A stretch of DNA of 64,000 nucleotides from Acinetobacter parvus DSM 16617 = CIP 108168 (GTDB lineage: Bacteria > Pseudomonadota > Gammaproteobacteria > Pseudomonadales > Moraxellaceae), in assembly GCF_000368025.1 (NCBI RefSeq), contig NZ_KB849212.1, forward strand, positions 246,331-310,330. Direction: 5' to 3'. The notes beneath the pieces are model-generated. The model was not told the origin of the DNA. It searched no databases and saw nothing but the letters and a program-made list of their open reading frames with translations. The translations under genes were made by a program, and so were the position numbers. This document shows, piece by piece, positions 42,351 to 52,311 of this stretch. Each line of letters starts with the position of its first letter. Within the stretch, counting starts at the first letter, position 1.

Positions 42351-43010
42351 ATGACCAGTTATTTCGGTATTCTTCCATCAGCAGGTTTGAGTCAGGATAT
42401 TAAACTTGCACAAGCCAACCGTGACAGTAAAGAACCACAATATCCGTTGCGTGACAAAATTTCTCTACAGTTGACTGATGAATTATTAGATAACATGCTG
42501 ATTAAGCTGGTTCAAAAGTTTCCGCCAAGTGATAAGCGTGACACCACCGAGAAACTTGCAATCAAAATCCGTGGCATTGTTGAGACTTTACTTAAGCAAT
42601 TATTAGGCAAGGCATCGAACGAGCAGGTTCTTGAATCGTTGTCGTTTATGGAAAAAAGCCTGTTTACTGACAATGATGGTCAACAACGTATTGGTACGGT
42701 TCTACCTGATACGCTGGTCGCTGACATGAAAAAAAGCTTTGCAGAAGTCGCTGCTGGAAATGGCAAGGCACAACGTGATGCATTAACCCAGCAATTTAAA
42801 ACTTTTGCTGATGCATTGACTCACCACTTCATGACCGAATTTAACAAAACGCTGGGTCTGGGCATGATGAAACGCGGTGTTGCGAGCGTTGCAACCAGTG
42901 GTGTCGAAACAGCCGTTCACATTGTGATCAACAAGCTCATCCCAGGTTTAAGCCAAGGTGAACTTGAAGTATTTGCAAAACATTTTGATCAGTTATTGGT
43001 TCAAAAGTAA
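42351..43010 (+). CDS. Conserved hypothetical protein
   Basis: 219 residues, mostly helical, soluble, no signal peptide; not a family I recognise. Features: a Lys-rich N-terminal region, IKIRGIVETLLKQLLGKASNEQV, and a C-terminal stretch with mild hydrophobicity (VATSGVETAVHIVINKLIPGL). GAGGA precedes the start. The upstream DNA is the IS605-derived element, so the native promoter may have been displaced. Confidence 0.7.
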   Translation: MTSYFGILPSAGLSQDIKLAQANRDSKEPQYPLRDKISLQLTDELLDNMLIKLVQKFPPSDKRDTTEKLAIKIRGIVETLLKQLLGKASNEQVLESLSFMEKSLFTDNDGQQRIGTVLPDTLVADMKKSFAEVAAGNGKAQRDALTQQFKTFADALTHHFMTEFNKTLGLGMMKRGVASVATSGVETAVHIVINKLIPGLSQGELEVFAKHFDQLLVQK

Positions 43011-43025
43011 TTCAGCAAATGATGC

Positions 43026-43056
43026 AAAAGCGATGGTCATGAAACCATCGCTTTTT
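43026..43056 (+). terminator. Terminator after the hypothetical gene
   Basis: A 12-bp stem AAAAGCGATGGT/ACCATCGCTTTT with a 6-nt loop, ending in a T5 run. Confidence 0.9.
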
Positions 43057-43256
43057 ATTGGGCGTATGCACTACAGCCCTACTCATCTATTAGGTTGATT
43101 TATAGCATTTTATGGTATAAATCCTATGAACAAATGTATTGCCATTTCATTCTATAGATTGAATGCTTATAAATGTCACATTTTCTAAATTTGCACGCTC
43201 TAAATCCGCATTTATGTTAGCATTCGCCAAGCATTGATTTCCCGATCTACACTCGC

Positions 43257-44399
43257 ATGGCACCTAGTTCCCAGTATAAATTTCTACGTCAAGCGCCGCG
43301 TGACGGCTTGAGCACAGCAACCCAGTTATCCCGTTGGCAACAACTGCATATCGACCCCTGGCTTTGCCTGTTTCTTGTGCTGAATGCCCTGCTGGGATTG
43401 ACCGTTTTATATAGTGCTTCTGCTCAGGATGTCGGCTTGGTTAGCAAGCAGGCCATGAGTTTTGGCATTGGCTTTGTGGTCATGTTCAGTCTGGCACAGA
43501 TTCCTCCCAAGGTTTATCAGGCATTCTCACCCTACTTTTATATCTTTGCTGTGCTGTCGCTGCTTGCAGTGGTGATTTTTGGTGAAGTGCGTATGGGGGC
43601 ACAACGCTGGATTGATATTCCTGGTTTCGGTAGCGTCCAGCCCAGCGAATTTATGAAAATTGGCATGCCGATGATGATTGCATGGTTCCTGTCGCGCAAG
43701 GTACTACCACCCAGCTTTTCTCAGGTAATTCTGTCTCTGGTTTTGATTGTCATTCCATTTTTGCTGATTGCTGAGCAGCCCGACTTGGGAACTTCATTAC
43801 TGGTTCTTGCCAGCGGAATTTTTGTTCTGTTTCTAAGTGGCCTGTCATGGCGATTGATTGCGGCGGCAGCGGGTGCTGTGGCCGTGATCATCCCAATTGC
43901 ATGGGAGTTTTTACTGCATGACTATCAGCGTCAGCGCGTCTTAACCCTTTTTAACCCTGAAGCGGACGCTTTAGGGACAGGCTGGAACATCATCCAGTCA
44001 AAAACAGCGATTGGATCAGGCGGGTTCTCAGGCAAGGGCTTTCTGGAGGGAACACAATCCCATCTGCACTTTCTGCCAGAAGGGCATACCGACTTTATTA
44101 TTGCGGCCTATTCCGAAGAATTTGGCCTGATTGGGGTCAGCCTACTGATTCTGCTCTATTGCGCCATTATTTTCAGAACGTTCCAGATAGGCCTGCAAAG
44201 CTTCCATAACTATGGTCGTCTGGTCGCGGGCGCATTTGGTTTGTCCTTTTTTGTTTATGTATTTGTAAACGCTGGCATGGTCAGTGGTATTTTACCTGTA
44301 GTGGGTGTGCCTTTGCCGTTTATGAGCTATGGTGGCACTGCAATTATTACCCTTATGTCAACATTTGGACTGGTGATGTCTATTCATACACATCGATAA
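43257..44399 (+). CDS. rodA: RodA (MrdB), SEDS peptidoglycan polymerase
   Basis: 380 residues with about ten membrane helices. SEDS motifs: GAQRWIDIPGFGSVQPSEF, the catalytic-loop Asp in AEQPDLGTSLL, HFLPEGHTDFIIAAYSEEFG and PLPFMSYGGTA. Polymerises lateral-wall peptidoglycan with PBP2 in the rod complex. mltB follows with overlapping or near-overlapping codons. Confidence 0.95.
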   Translation: MAPSSQYKFLRQAPRDGLSTATQLSRWQQLHIDPWLCLFLVLNALLGLTVLYSASAQDVGLVSKQAMSFGIGFVVMFSLAQIPPKVYQAFSPYFYIFAVLSLLAVVIFGEVRMGAQRWIDIPGFGSVQPSEFMKIGMPMMIAWFLSRKVLPPSFSQVILSLVLIVIPFLLIAEQPDLGTSLLVLASGIFVLFLSGLSWRLIAAAAGAVAVIIPIAWEFLLHDYQRQRVLTLFNPEADALGTGWNIIQSKTAIGSGGFSGKGFLEGTQSHLHFLPEGHTDFIIAAYSEEFGLIGVSLLILLYCAIIFRTFQIGLQSFHNYGRLVAGAFGLSFFVYVFVNAGMVSGILPVVGVPLPFMSYGGTAIITLMSTFGLVMSIHTHR

Positions 44400-44419
44400 T
44401 GAGGAACGATATAAACATT

Positions 44420-45421
44420 ATGTTTCATCAAACTTTAAATAAAACTTTTAAACTTGTTACCTTGAGTGCCAGCCTATTTTTGAGTAGTAACTGGGCGCAG
44501 GCAAATGAATTTTTCACTCATCCCAATTATTTTGCATTTAAACAAAAGGCCATGAACACTTATGGCCTGAGCAGTGAGCAGGTAGATGCCGCCATGAGTG
44601 GGGCACGCAACCTGCCCAATATCCTGAATATCATGACCCGTCCTGGTGAAAGCAAGCCCTGGTATGAATATCGCTCAATGTTTCTGGTTGAGGGCACTAT
44701 TCAACGTGGCGCTCGCTTTAAAAGCCAGTATGAAGATGCCCTGAATCGCGCAGAACAGCAGTTTGGTGTGCCTAAGTCGGTCATTCTGGGAATCTTAGGC
44801 GTAGAAACAGGTTATGGCGCCAATAAAGGCTCTTTCATCACACGGGATGCGCTTGCAACACTGGCCTTTGGATACCCACGTCGGGCAGACTATTTTGGTG
44901 ATGAATTGGCAGCACTGATTGCATGGACATATAAGGAAAGCTACCCAACTAATAGCATCGTCGGTTCGTATGCGGGTGCAATCGGCTATCCACAATTCAT
45001 GCCAAGCAACATTCAAAAGTTAGGCGTTGACTATGATGGAAATGGCCATATTGATCTAAGGAATTCAGCCGTTGATGCAATCGGTTCAATTGCGAACTAT
45101 TTGGCCCAACATGGCTGGCAACGGGATCGTCCAATTGGCTTCCCCGCCCGCTATCTTGGCAACAATCCAGACAGCATTATTGCCAAGGATTTAACCCTGC
45201 CAACTCCGTATGGAGAGCTGAAAAGACTGGGTATTGCGCCTATTGACCCGTTGGTAAAAATAGATGATCTTGATTTAGTAAATGTTATTCAATTACAAGA
45301 CCAATTTGGACCTATTTATTACATCACCTATCCAAATTTCCAAGTAATCACGACTTATAATAAGAGTCGAATGTATGCCACAGCGGTGTGGTTATTAGGC
45401 ACTGAAGTCGCAGGAAGATAA
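44420..45421 (+). CDS. mltB: MltB, lytic murein transglycosylase B
   Basis: 333 residues from MFHQTLNK, with a signal peptide (LVTLSASLFLSSNWAQA). An ATG at 44399 overlapping the rodA stop would add seven residues; the GAGGAA site falls between the two starts, so the second start is slightly preferred. The catalytic Glu lies in GVETGYGANKGSF, with SYAGAIGYPQFMPSNI and VDYDGNGHIDL following, all typical of MltB. Cleaves glycan strands to leave 1,6-anhydroMurNAc. Confidence 0.9.
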   Translation: MFHQTLNKTFKLVTLSASLFLSSNWAQANEFFTHPNYFAFKQKAMNTYGLSSEQVDAAMSGARNLPNILNIMTRPGESKPWYEYRSMFLVEGTIQRGARFKSQYEDALNRAEQQFGVPKSVILGILGVETGYGANKGSFITRDALATLAFGYPRRADYFGDELAALIAWTYKESYPTNSIVGSYAGAIGYPQFMPSNIQKLGVDYDGNGHIDLRNSAVDAIGSIANYLAQHGWQRDRPIGFPARYLGNNPDSIIAKDLTLPTPYGELKRLGIAPIDPLVKIDDLDLVNVIQLQDQFGPIYYITYPNFQVITTYNKSRMYATAVWLLGTEVAGR

Positions 45422-45708
45422 CCCGATTTTTTAAACAAAATCTGAAAGTCAATAAATTTATGGTTCAAAAAGGGTGTTAAATAATCAAATTTCATATTTT
45501 GTTACAATATTGATTATTTTTTAATCTAAAACTGTAAGTTTTTACCCTTTTTGTAACTATTTATCGTTAAAGACTAGACACACTTCGTAAGCGCTGAATA
45601 TTATCCACCCAAGAAAAGTAATTGCAAAAGTGAATAATTAGACATGTGCACTGTATTTCAATGCTGTTTTGTTGAGATAGAAAAGCATGTTCTCTAGGAG
45701 TTTATACA

Positions 45709-46320
45709 ATGCAGTTTTCGCTGAAATATATTCTAGCGCTGACGGCAGGCTTAAGTTTAAGCCCGTTACATGCTGAAATGGTACAATCATCATCATTAAC
45801 AAATGATGTTGAAGGTTCTAATTTAGCAGCCCGCGTTTTGAGCAAAGATTCTCAAAATTTTAATTCTCGTTTTTCTAACGTCAATAGTCTTTCAATCACT
45901 GAGAGTTATGGTGACAAAGTACGTCGCCAAACAATTGCTGCTAAAATTGATATCCCTGAAGAAGAGCCTTCAGTGATTGAAAAACTTAACACTGTTGCGT
46001 CTAATACCGTACGTAAGTTTAGCCAAACTGGCGTAGCATCATGGTATGGTCGTCAATTTCATGGTAGTAAGACTGCAAGCGGTGAAACATTCGACATGAA
46101 TGGTTTAACTGCTGCTCATCGTAGCCTGCCATTGAACTGTTACATTCGTGTGACCAATAAAGACAACGGTAAAAGCGTTGTAGTTAAGGTTAACGATCGT
46201 GGTCCATTCCATGGTAACCGTGTATTAGATTTATCTTATGGCGCAGCTAAGCAACTCGGTGTTACCAATGCCGGCACTGCGAAAGTAAGTATAGAACGCG
46301 TTGATGGTCCAAATTCTTAA
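45709..46320 (+). CDS. rlpA: RlpA-family septal ring lytic transglycosylase
   Basis: 203 residues with a signal peptide (ILALTAGLSLSPLHA) and a C-terminal double-psi beta-barrel: GVASWYGRQFHGSKTASGE, then AAHRSLPLNCYIRVTN and VKVNDRGPFHGNRVLDLSYG, with the catalytic Asp in NDRGPF. There is no SPOR domain; this is the short form. It lies 288 bp after mltB. Cuts denuded glycan strands at division sites. Confidence 0.88.
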   Translation: MQFSLKYILALTAGLSLSPLHAEMVQSSSLTNDVEGSNLAARVLSKDSQNFNSRFSNVNSLSITESYGDKVRRQTIAAKIDIPEEEPSVIEKLNTVASNTVRKFSQTGVASWYGRQFHGSKTASGETFDMNGLTAAHRSLPLNCYIRVTNKDNGKSVVVKVNDRGPFHGNRVLDLSYGAAKQLGVTNAGTAKVSIERVDGPNS

Positions 46321-46340
46321 TTCAGGTTCATCAATTCGAT

Positions 46341-46365
46341 AAAAAGCCACCTTGTGTGGCTTTTT
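46341..46365 (+). terminator. Terminator of rlpA
   Basis: A 10-bp stem AAAAAGCCAC/GTGGCTTTTT with a CTTGT loop, ending in T5. Confidence 0.92.
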
Positions 46366-46501
46366 ATGTTTTAGGTTTCCAAAATTTTTATTTTCTTTAA
46401 TTAGAGACATCATTTCCTTATCATTCCCAAGAATCATTTTGACCCTCTCGCTTTTCTTCGGTATATTCAAAAAAACATAGTCGCATAGCAAGGAGAGCGC
46501 T

Positions 46502-46954
46502 GTGAAATCAATTACTGAATGGTTTGATGAATATAGTGACAGCCATCAAGACCAAACCAATAAAAAAATTCACTGGGTCTGCGTTCCAGCCATTCTTTTT
46601 TCAATCATTGGGATTCTTGCTCACTTTAGCACGCTACTCACCGCCCTGCTGCTTGTACTGACCCTGGTCTTTTATGCCCGTCTGGATATTGTACTGGCAG
46701 TGGCAATGGCCGCGCTATTGGCAGTCATGGCATGGCTGATTGTAATTCTGCCTGTAGGGGTAGGTTTTTATATTGGCGTTTTTGTGGTTGCCTGGATTGG
46801 ACAGTTTTATGGGCACAAAGTAGAGGGCAAAAAGCCATCATTCTTCAAGGACCTGCAATTCCTTCTGATTGGCCCAGTATGGTGCATGGACGCTTATCTG
46901 GCTAAAGTCCTACCTAAATGGAAATCTCGTCAAAAATTGGCGCTTACAAGCTGA
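46502..46954 (+). CDS. Mpo1/DUF962-like membrane protein
   Basis: 150 residues starting with GTG after AAGGAGAGC. Four membrane helices and the Mpo1-like pattern: SHQDQTNKKIHWVCVPAILF near the start and GHKVEGKKPSFFKDLQFLLIGPVW near the end, including conserved His residues. Fungal Mpo1 oxidises 2-hydroxy fatty acids; bacterial members are uncharacterised, so only the family is assigned. Confidence 0.82.
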   Translation: MKSITEWFDEYSDSHQDQTNKKIHWVCVPAILFSIIGILAHFSTLLTALLLVLTLVFYARLDIVLAVAMAALLAVMAWLIVILPVGVGFYIGVFVVAWIGQFYGHKVEGKKPSFFKDLQFLLIGPVWCMDAYLAKVLPKWKSRQKLALTS

Positions 46955-46993
46955 TTTAGCGCATGTTAGGTTCATCAGGATTCAAGGAAGATG

Positions 46994-47464
46994 TCATTGA
47001 TACATTCTTCCTTGATATTTTAGCCATCCATCAATGTGTTTTCCTTGAGGATCATGGTGAGTCCAGTGAATCACACCACCTTTTTGGTTGTACTCATATT
47101 CACCATAAAACTCAACTTTATCGCCTTTTTTAAGTCCCTCAATTTTTGGTGCCAAATCAATGTTGTGGGCAATCAACACAGTCAATCCGTTCTCAAGTTG
47201 TAAAATCATTTTTTGATGTTTTGAACCTTGATCGTCATCTGGCAAAATTGCTTTTATTGTTCCCTGGGCTTGAACCTGAATATTACTTCGTTGCTGTTGA
47301 TATGCCTGCATGATCTTCTGTTGATCATCTATGACTAAATTGGTAGAAGGTGGCAGAGCTGAGCCATTGGTTGTATTTTGTTTTTGCTTGAAATCCAATC
47401 CCAAATAAGCAGCAATAAGAAAAACCATCACGATGACAATTAAATTATTTTTTTGAGTTTTCAT
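46994..47464 (-). CDS. DUF3465-family protein
   Basis: 156 residues from MKTQKNNL after AAGGTGG. An N-terminal membrane anchor (NLIVIVMVFLIAAYLGLDF) is followed by a periplasmic OB-fold-like domain with LLVIAHNIDLAPKI-like and GGVIHWTHHDPQGKHIDGWL motifs that define DUF3465. Role unknown. Confidence 0.82.
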   Translation of the reverse strand: MKTQKNNLIVIVMVFLIAAYLGLDFKQKQNTTNGSALPPSTNLVIDDQQKIMQAYQQQRSNIQVQAQGTIKAILPDDDQGSKHQKMILQLENGLTVLIAHNIDLAPKIEGLKKGDKVEFYGEYEYNQKGGVIHWTHHDPQGKHIDGWLKYQGRMYQ

Positions 47465-47493
47465 ATCCACCTTTTTATCAAACACACCATAGC

Positions 47494-47522
47494 AAAATGC
47501 CAATCATATTGATTGGCATTTT
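47494..47522 (-). terminator. Terminator of sthA
   Basis: A perfect 13-bp stem, AAAATGCCAATCA with loop TAT, symmetrical, ending in T4 on the minus strand, between sthA and the DUF3465 gene. Confidence 0.85.
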
Positions 47523-47544
47523 GATCATACAATGTCTATGTCGC

Positions 47545-48960
47545 TTAGAATAGACGATTCATACCATTTAACGCAGCCACACGATAGGCTTCCGCCATCG
47601 TTGGATAGTTAAATGTTGTTTCAACAAAATACTTCAGGGTATTGTCTGGACTATGCATAACCACCTGCCCAATGTGGATAATCTCTGCTGCATTATTACC
47701 AAAGCAGTGAATACCCAAGACTTCCAAAGTATCGCGGTGGAATAGAATCTTTAATTCACCTACCGTATCACCCGTAATCTGTGCACGGGCCAAGTGACGG
47801 AAAGATGCCTGCCCTACTTCATAAGGGACTTTCTCATCGGTAAGCTGTTGTTCAGTCTTACCAATCGATGAAATTTCTGGAATGGTATAAATTCCTGTTG
47901 GGACATCCTTGATCGGTTTAACGTTCTTCTCGCCCACCATATTCGCCCCAGCACAGCGTCCCTGGTCGTATGCAGCCGATGCCAACGATGGCCAGCCAAT
48001 GACATCACCCGCAGCATAAATATTATCAACTTCAGTTTGATATTGATCATTTACCATCAACTGACCACGATTGTTTGGTACAAGACCTACATTCTCGAGT
48101 CCTAAACCGTCAGTATTACCTGAGCGACCATTACACCATAAGATGGCATCAGCTTTGATTTTCTTGCCGCTAAGCAAATGTAAAACCACATGATCATCAA
48201 AGGTTTCTAGGCGATCGATTTGTTCATTGTGACGAATCAATACTCCTTGCTCACGCAAGTGATATGACAATGCATCAGCGATTTCATCATCAAGGTAGCT
48301 TAAAAGCTTTTGCTGAGTGTTGATCAAATCAACTTTATGATCTAGACCAATAAAAATCGATGCGTATTCGCAACCAATAACACCAGCACCGTAAATAATG
48401 ATTTTTTGAATTGAATAATCCAAATCAAGAATTTTGTCAGAATCAAAAACACGAGGATGGTTAAAGTCCAAACCTTGTGGCTGATAAGGACGGCTACCCG
48501 TTGCAATCACAATTTGTTTACAGATAATGGTATCTTTTATGCCATCTTGACCAAAAATGAGTACGGTATTTTTATCTTGGATATATGCACGTCCATGAAA
48601 AACATCAATCTTATTGCGATCATAAAAACGTGTATGAGTATCAACTTGCTGTTGAATCACTTTATGCGCGTTGCGTAACACTTGTTTCATGGTGAATTGT
48701 TTCCATTCACCTACTTTTTGAAACATTGGATCACGCTGATAACGGATGATACTTGAAACTGTTTGACGTAAGGCTTTACTTGGAATTGTACCTACATGTG
48801 CACAGTTCCCACCGAGTTGATCACGTACATCGACGATTGCTACTTTTCTACCTGCTTTAGCTAGCTTCATTGCCGCGCCTTCACCAGCTGGGCCAGAACC
48901 GAGAATGACTGCATCAAATTTTACAACATTCCCACCAACGACCTCTTTCTTACGTGGCAT
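47545..48960 (-). CDS. sthA: Soluble pyridine nucleotide transhydrogenase SthA
   Basis: 471 residues of the flavoprotein disulfide reductase family: FAD site ILGSGPAGEGAAMKLAKAG, LGGNCAHVGTIPSKALR (a single Cys instead of the CxxxxC pair, as expected for SthA), NAD(P) site IYGAGVIGCEYASIFIGL, and the second FAD motif NIYAAGDVIGWPSL. Balances NADPH and NADH. Stands alone and divergent from lipA. Confidence 0.95.
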   Translation of the reverse strand: MPRKKEVVGGNVVKFDAVILGSGPAGEGAAMKLAKAGRKVAIVDVRDQLGGNCAHVGTIPSKALRQTVSSIIRYQRDPMFQKVGEWKQFTMKQVLRNAHKVIQQQVDTHTRFYDRNKIDVFHGRAYIQDKNTVLIFGQDGIKDTIICKQIVIATGSRPYQPQGLDFNHPRVFDSDKILDLDYSIQKIIIYGAGVIGCEYASIFIGLDHKVDLINTQQKLLSYLDDEIADALSYHLREQGVLIRHNEQIDRLETFDDHVVLHLLSGKKIKADAILWCNGRSGNTDGLGLENVGLVPNNRGQLMVNDQYQTEVDNIYAAGDVIGWPSLASAAYDQGRCAGANMVGEKNVKPIKDVPTGIYTIPEISSIGKTEQQLTDEKVPYEVGQASFRHLARAQITGDTVGELKILFHRDTLEVLGIHCFGNNAAEIIHIGQVVMHSPDNTLKYFVETTFNYPTMAEAYRVAALNGMNRLF

Positions 48961-49151
48961 TCAAAGCTCCTTTATCTCTTAGCTGTTTACTTCTATATAT
49001 ATGATAACTAATATGCTATGGGTTGATGTATTTCTCAACCATATATTTTTATATATTCACATTTTCAAAATGAATACCTATTTCATCCTATAAACCTATA
49101 AATTTGACTATAATAATCGAATATCTCAAGCAATAGGTTGTAGAAAATAAG

Positions 49152-50165
49152 ATGTCTGAACACCGTAAACCTGAACAGGGCATAAAACTTCGTGGCGCTG
49201 AAAAAGTCGCTAGAATTCCTGTAAAAGTTATACCTACGGTTGAAGTACCTCGTAAACCAGACTGGATTCGCGTCAAAATGACTGCACCTGAAGAGGTTCA
49301 GCGTATAAAAACAACTCTACGTTCGCAAAAACTCCATACTGTTTGTGAAGAAGCTGCCTGCCCTAACCTTCCAGAGTGTTTTGGTGGTGGTACTGCGACT
49401 TTTATGATTATGGGCGATATTTGTACTCGTCGCTGTCCTTTCTGTGACGTTGCTCATGGTCGACCAAATGCACTTGATCCTGATGAACCTCGTCATATGG
49501 CGGAAACTATTTCAAACTTGGGTTTGAAATATGCGGTTATCACCTCTGTAGATCGTGATGATCTTTTAGATGGCGGCGCTCAACATTTTGTGGATTGTAT
49601 TAAAGAAGCTCGTGCTTTGAGTCCCAAAACGCTACTTGAAATCTTAGTTCCTGATTTCCGTGGTCGCATGGATATTGCTTTACGCATTATGACTGAATGT
49701 CCACCTGACGTTTTTAACCACAATATCGAGACAGTACCTCGCTTATATAAAGCAATGCGTCCAGGCTCAGACTATCAACATTCTTTGAATCTTTTAAAAA
49801 TGTTTAAAGAATACTGCCCAGACGTTCCCACCAAATGTGGTTTGATGGTGGGTATTGGTGAAACTGAAGAAGAAGTGATTTCTTTACTTGATGATCTTCG
49901 TGCTCATGATGTGGACTACGTAACAATTGGGCAATATTTACAACCATCTAAGCAACACGCGCCAATAGATCGCTTTGTAACGCCAGAAGAATTTGAACGT
50001 TACGCAGAACATGGTCGTAAATTAGGCTTCAGAAATATTTGGTCTGCACCCATGGTTCGTTCAAGCTACTTTGCAGATCGTCAGTATCATGGTGAACCTG
50101 TTCCTGCGGTTCGTCGCAAAGTAGATCCTGCTAAGAAAATTGCTGTACAAACTGTAGAAGCTTAA
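49152..50165 (+). CDS. lipA: Lipoyl synthase LipA
   Basis: 337 residues. Auxiliary cluster cysteines in CEEAACPNLPECFG, radical-SAM cluster CTRRCPFCDV, and the C-terminal MVRSSYFAD motif (RSSY) are all present. Inserts two sulfurs into octanoyl groups on lipoyl domains. No lipB is adjacent. Followed by a terminator. Confidence 0.97.
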   Translation: MSEHRKPEQGIKLRGAEKVARIPVKVIPTVEVPRKPDWIRVKMTAPEEVQRIKTTLRSQKLHTVCEEAACPNLPECFGGGTATFMIMGDICTRRCPFCDVAHGRPNALDPDEPRHMAETISNLGLKYAVITSVDRDDLLDGGAQHFVDCIKEARALSPKTLLEILVPDFRGRMDIALRIMTECPPDVFNHNIETVPRLYKAMRPGSDYQHSLNLLKMFKEYCPDVPTKCGLMVGIGETEEEVISLLDDLRAHDVDYVTIGQYLQPSKQHAPIDRFVTPEEFERYAEHGRKLGFRNIWSAPMVRSSYFADRQYHGEPVPAVRRKVDPAKKIAVQTVEA

Positions 50166-50182
50166 TCAAGTTTCTATGAAGT

Positions 50183-50212
50183 AAAAAAGAGAACAATCAT
50201 GTTCTCTTTTTT
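50183..50212 (+). terminator. Terminator of lipA
   Basis: A 12-bp stem AAAAAAGAGAAC/GTTCTCTTTTTT with a 6-nt loop, followed by further Ts. Confidence 0.93.
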
Positions 50213-50551
50213 ATTTTTTGATATGAGATAATCCAATTTTAAAAAATAATTTCTGTGCACTAATTAACGTTTCTTAACGAGCGTGAATTCCTCGTGAATA
50301 ATTACCAATCGACACGCTACTACCAAAAAATCACTTAAAAACATTAATTTACTTTATACCCTAGTCCGCATAACCTGATTAAAGTAGAAGTGAATTTCAA
50401 AAAATTGTGATTTGTATTTTTTAACTTAATACATCCCTCTTTTTTGGAATTTCCTCCAAACAAAAATGAATATCAAGAAGCATTGTCAATTTAAACCGTT
50501 CATTGGAAGACGACTTCTTATTATAAATAACTTTGAGATCAGGATAGACAC
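50213..50551. other. Intergenic region upstream of the DUF4394 gene
   Basis: 339 bp without a gene. It should hold the promoter of the DUF4394 lipoprotein gene. A short CGTGAAT direct repeat near 50281-50300 is the only pattern I notice. Confidence 0.5.
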
Positions 50552-52255
50552 ATGAATAAGAAAATTACAGCTTTGACTGTTACTGCATTAGCAAGCTTTG
50601 CATTGTTAGGTTGTAATAGTGATTCAGACAACGATACCGAGTCGTCAAATGTGAATACTGGCGATACTTTAATTCTAACTGCCAATGGAATGATTAGTTC
50701 AGTCGATAGATCAATGCCTGACAAGGTTGTGTCTAACCGCAAGATTAAAGGATTAATGTCTGGAGATGAACTGGTAGGTATTGATTACCGCCCTAAAGAC
50801 GGCAAACTTTATGCTGTTGGTCTACAGGCGAACATATACACTTTAAATCCAAACAATGGCGAAGCAACTTTCCTGAGAAAACTAATCGCCGACCCGAGCG
50901 ATACTACAGATGGAAATGCATCTTTCACACAAATTATGGGTGATGCCAACCTTATCACTGTTAATTTTAACCCTGCTGCAGATCGCCTACGTGTAATTTC
51001 TAACACAGGACAAAACTTGCGTATCAATGTTGATACTGGTGCAACCATTACAGATGGCACGATTAATTTAGCCACAGGTAGTGCAGCAGTTGTTGCAGGT
51101 GCTTATACCAATGCCTTTGCTGGCACAGGTTCAACCAAACTATATAGCATTGACCAAAATTCTGATCGCATTTATCTTCAAAATGCGAACGCAGGTACAT
51201 TAGGTAATTCTACGGCTTTGGGTGCAGACATTAATACAAACGGCGGTGGCGGTTTTGATATAGACCCTGTCAACAATGTCGGTTTTGCCGCACTCAAACT
51301 CGCATCAGGCAATTATAAATTTTTTAGACTTAATCTAGCTAATGTCGGCACCTCAAGCGATGCTGTTTTTGAATCACATGACTTGAATAATAGTTTTAAT
51401 AGCATGGGGATTCGTGGCATTGCATTAAAACGTTCAACTGATGCCACAGCTCAAGGCTATGGTTTAACAGCAAACAATAAATTGCTTAGCTTCGCTATTA
51501 CCAATCCAAATGCTGTAACTGAAAAGAGCCTCACTGGACTGCTTGTAGATGAGAAATTTATCGGTATCGACTATCGTTTTAGAACCTCAACTGATAATTC
51601 TGGCAAGCTATATGGATTAACCAATAAAGGGAATTTGTATACAATCAATACAGACACTGGTTTAGCAAGCCTCATCACTGCACTCAAACCAGCTACTGGC
51701 AGCACTTTCACAAACCTAGATGGTACAAGTTTCGCAGTTGATTTCAACCCTACAGCAGATCGACTCCGCGTAATCAGCAATACTGGACAGAACTTAAGAA
51801 TTAACGTCGATACTGGCGATACTATAAAAGATGGCGATATTAACGGAATTTCTGAGGCTAAAGTCACTGCAGCAGCATATACCAATAGTTTCGCTACACC
51901 TATCGCGATGTTAGCTACAGAACTATTTGATCTTGATCAAACAGGCAAAACTCTCACTAAACAGAATCCACCAAACGCGGGCACATTAAATCTTATCGGT
52001 AATTTAGGAATCAACTTAGGTATAGACAATGGCTTTGATATTGCTGGTGGTGACAATGGCTTAGCTTTAGCGACTGTGGCAGGTGAAACTGGACCATCTG
52101 TACTTTATCGAGTCGACTTAAATAGCGATACAACAATTACAACACCTAGAGCACGTTTAGCTATCAGTGTAGATGGAACACCAAATTTAGCAGCTTCAAC
52201 TATTGGTGCTAACACAACTCCACAAGTCATCGACCTAGCGATCTTACTTAAATAA
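50552..52255 (+). CDS. DUF4394-domain lipoprotein with internal duplication
   Basis: 567 residues. Lipoprotein signal (ALTVTALASFALLGC), then two DUF4394 domains. Each has the same block: NPAADRLRVISNTGQNLRIN in the first half (about 135-170) and NPTADRLRVISNTGQNLRIN in the second (about 395-430), each followed by VDTG. Each repeat also shares FIGIDYR/LVGIDYR and LYTIN/IYTLN phrases. Likely a surface or periplasmic beta-propeller-like protein of unknown role. Confidence 0.85.
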   Translation: MNKKITALTVTALASFALLGCNSDSDNDTESSNVNTGDTLILTANGMISSVDRSMPDKVVSNRKIKGLMSGDELVGIDYRPKDGKLYAVGLQANIYTLNPNNGEATFLRKLIADPSDTTDGNASFTQIMGDANLITVNFNPAADRLRVISNTGQNLRINVDTGATITDGTINLATGSAAVVAGAYTNAFAGTGSTKLYSIDQNSDRIYLQNANAGTLGNSTALGADINTNGGGGFDIDPVNNVGFAALKLASGNYKFFRLNLANVGTSSDAVFESHDLNNSFNSMGIRGIALKRSTDATAQGYGLTANNKLLSFAITNPNAVTEKSLTGLLVDEKFIGIDYRFRTSTDNSGKLYGLTNKGNLYTINTDTGLASLITALKPATGSTFTNLDGTSFAVDFNPTADRLRVISNTGQNLRINVDTGDTIKDGDINGISEAKVTAAAYTNSFATPIAMLATELFDLDQTGKTLTKQNPPNAGTLNLIGNLGINLGIDNGFDIAGGDNGLALATVAGETGPSVLYRVDLNSDTTITTPRARLAISVDGTPNLAASTIGANTTPQVIDLAILLK

Positions 52256-52264
52256 GCTAAAATC

Positions 52265-52294
52265 AAAAAAACCGCATCATTGATGCGGTTTTTT
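52265..52294. terminator. Bidirectional terminator
   Basis: CCGCATC/GATGCGG with a 3-nt loop, bracketed by A6 and T6 runs, between the converging DUF4394 and KAS III genes. Confidence 0.93.
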
Positions 52295-52311
52295 ATTTTT
52301 GCCTATAAATT

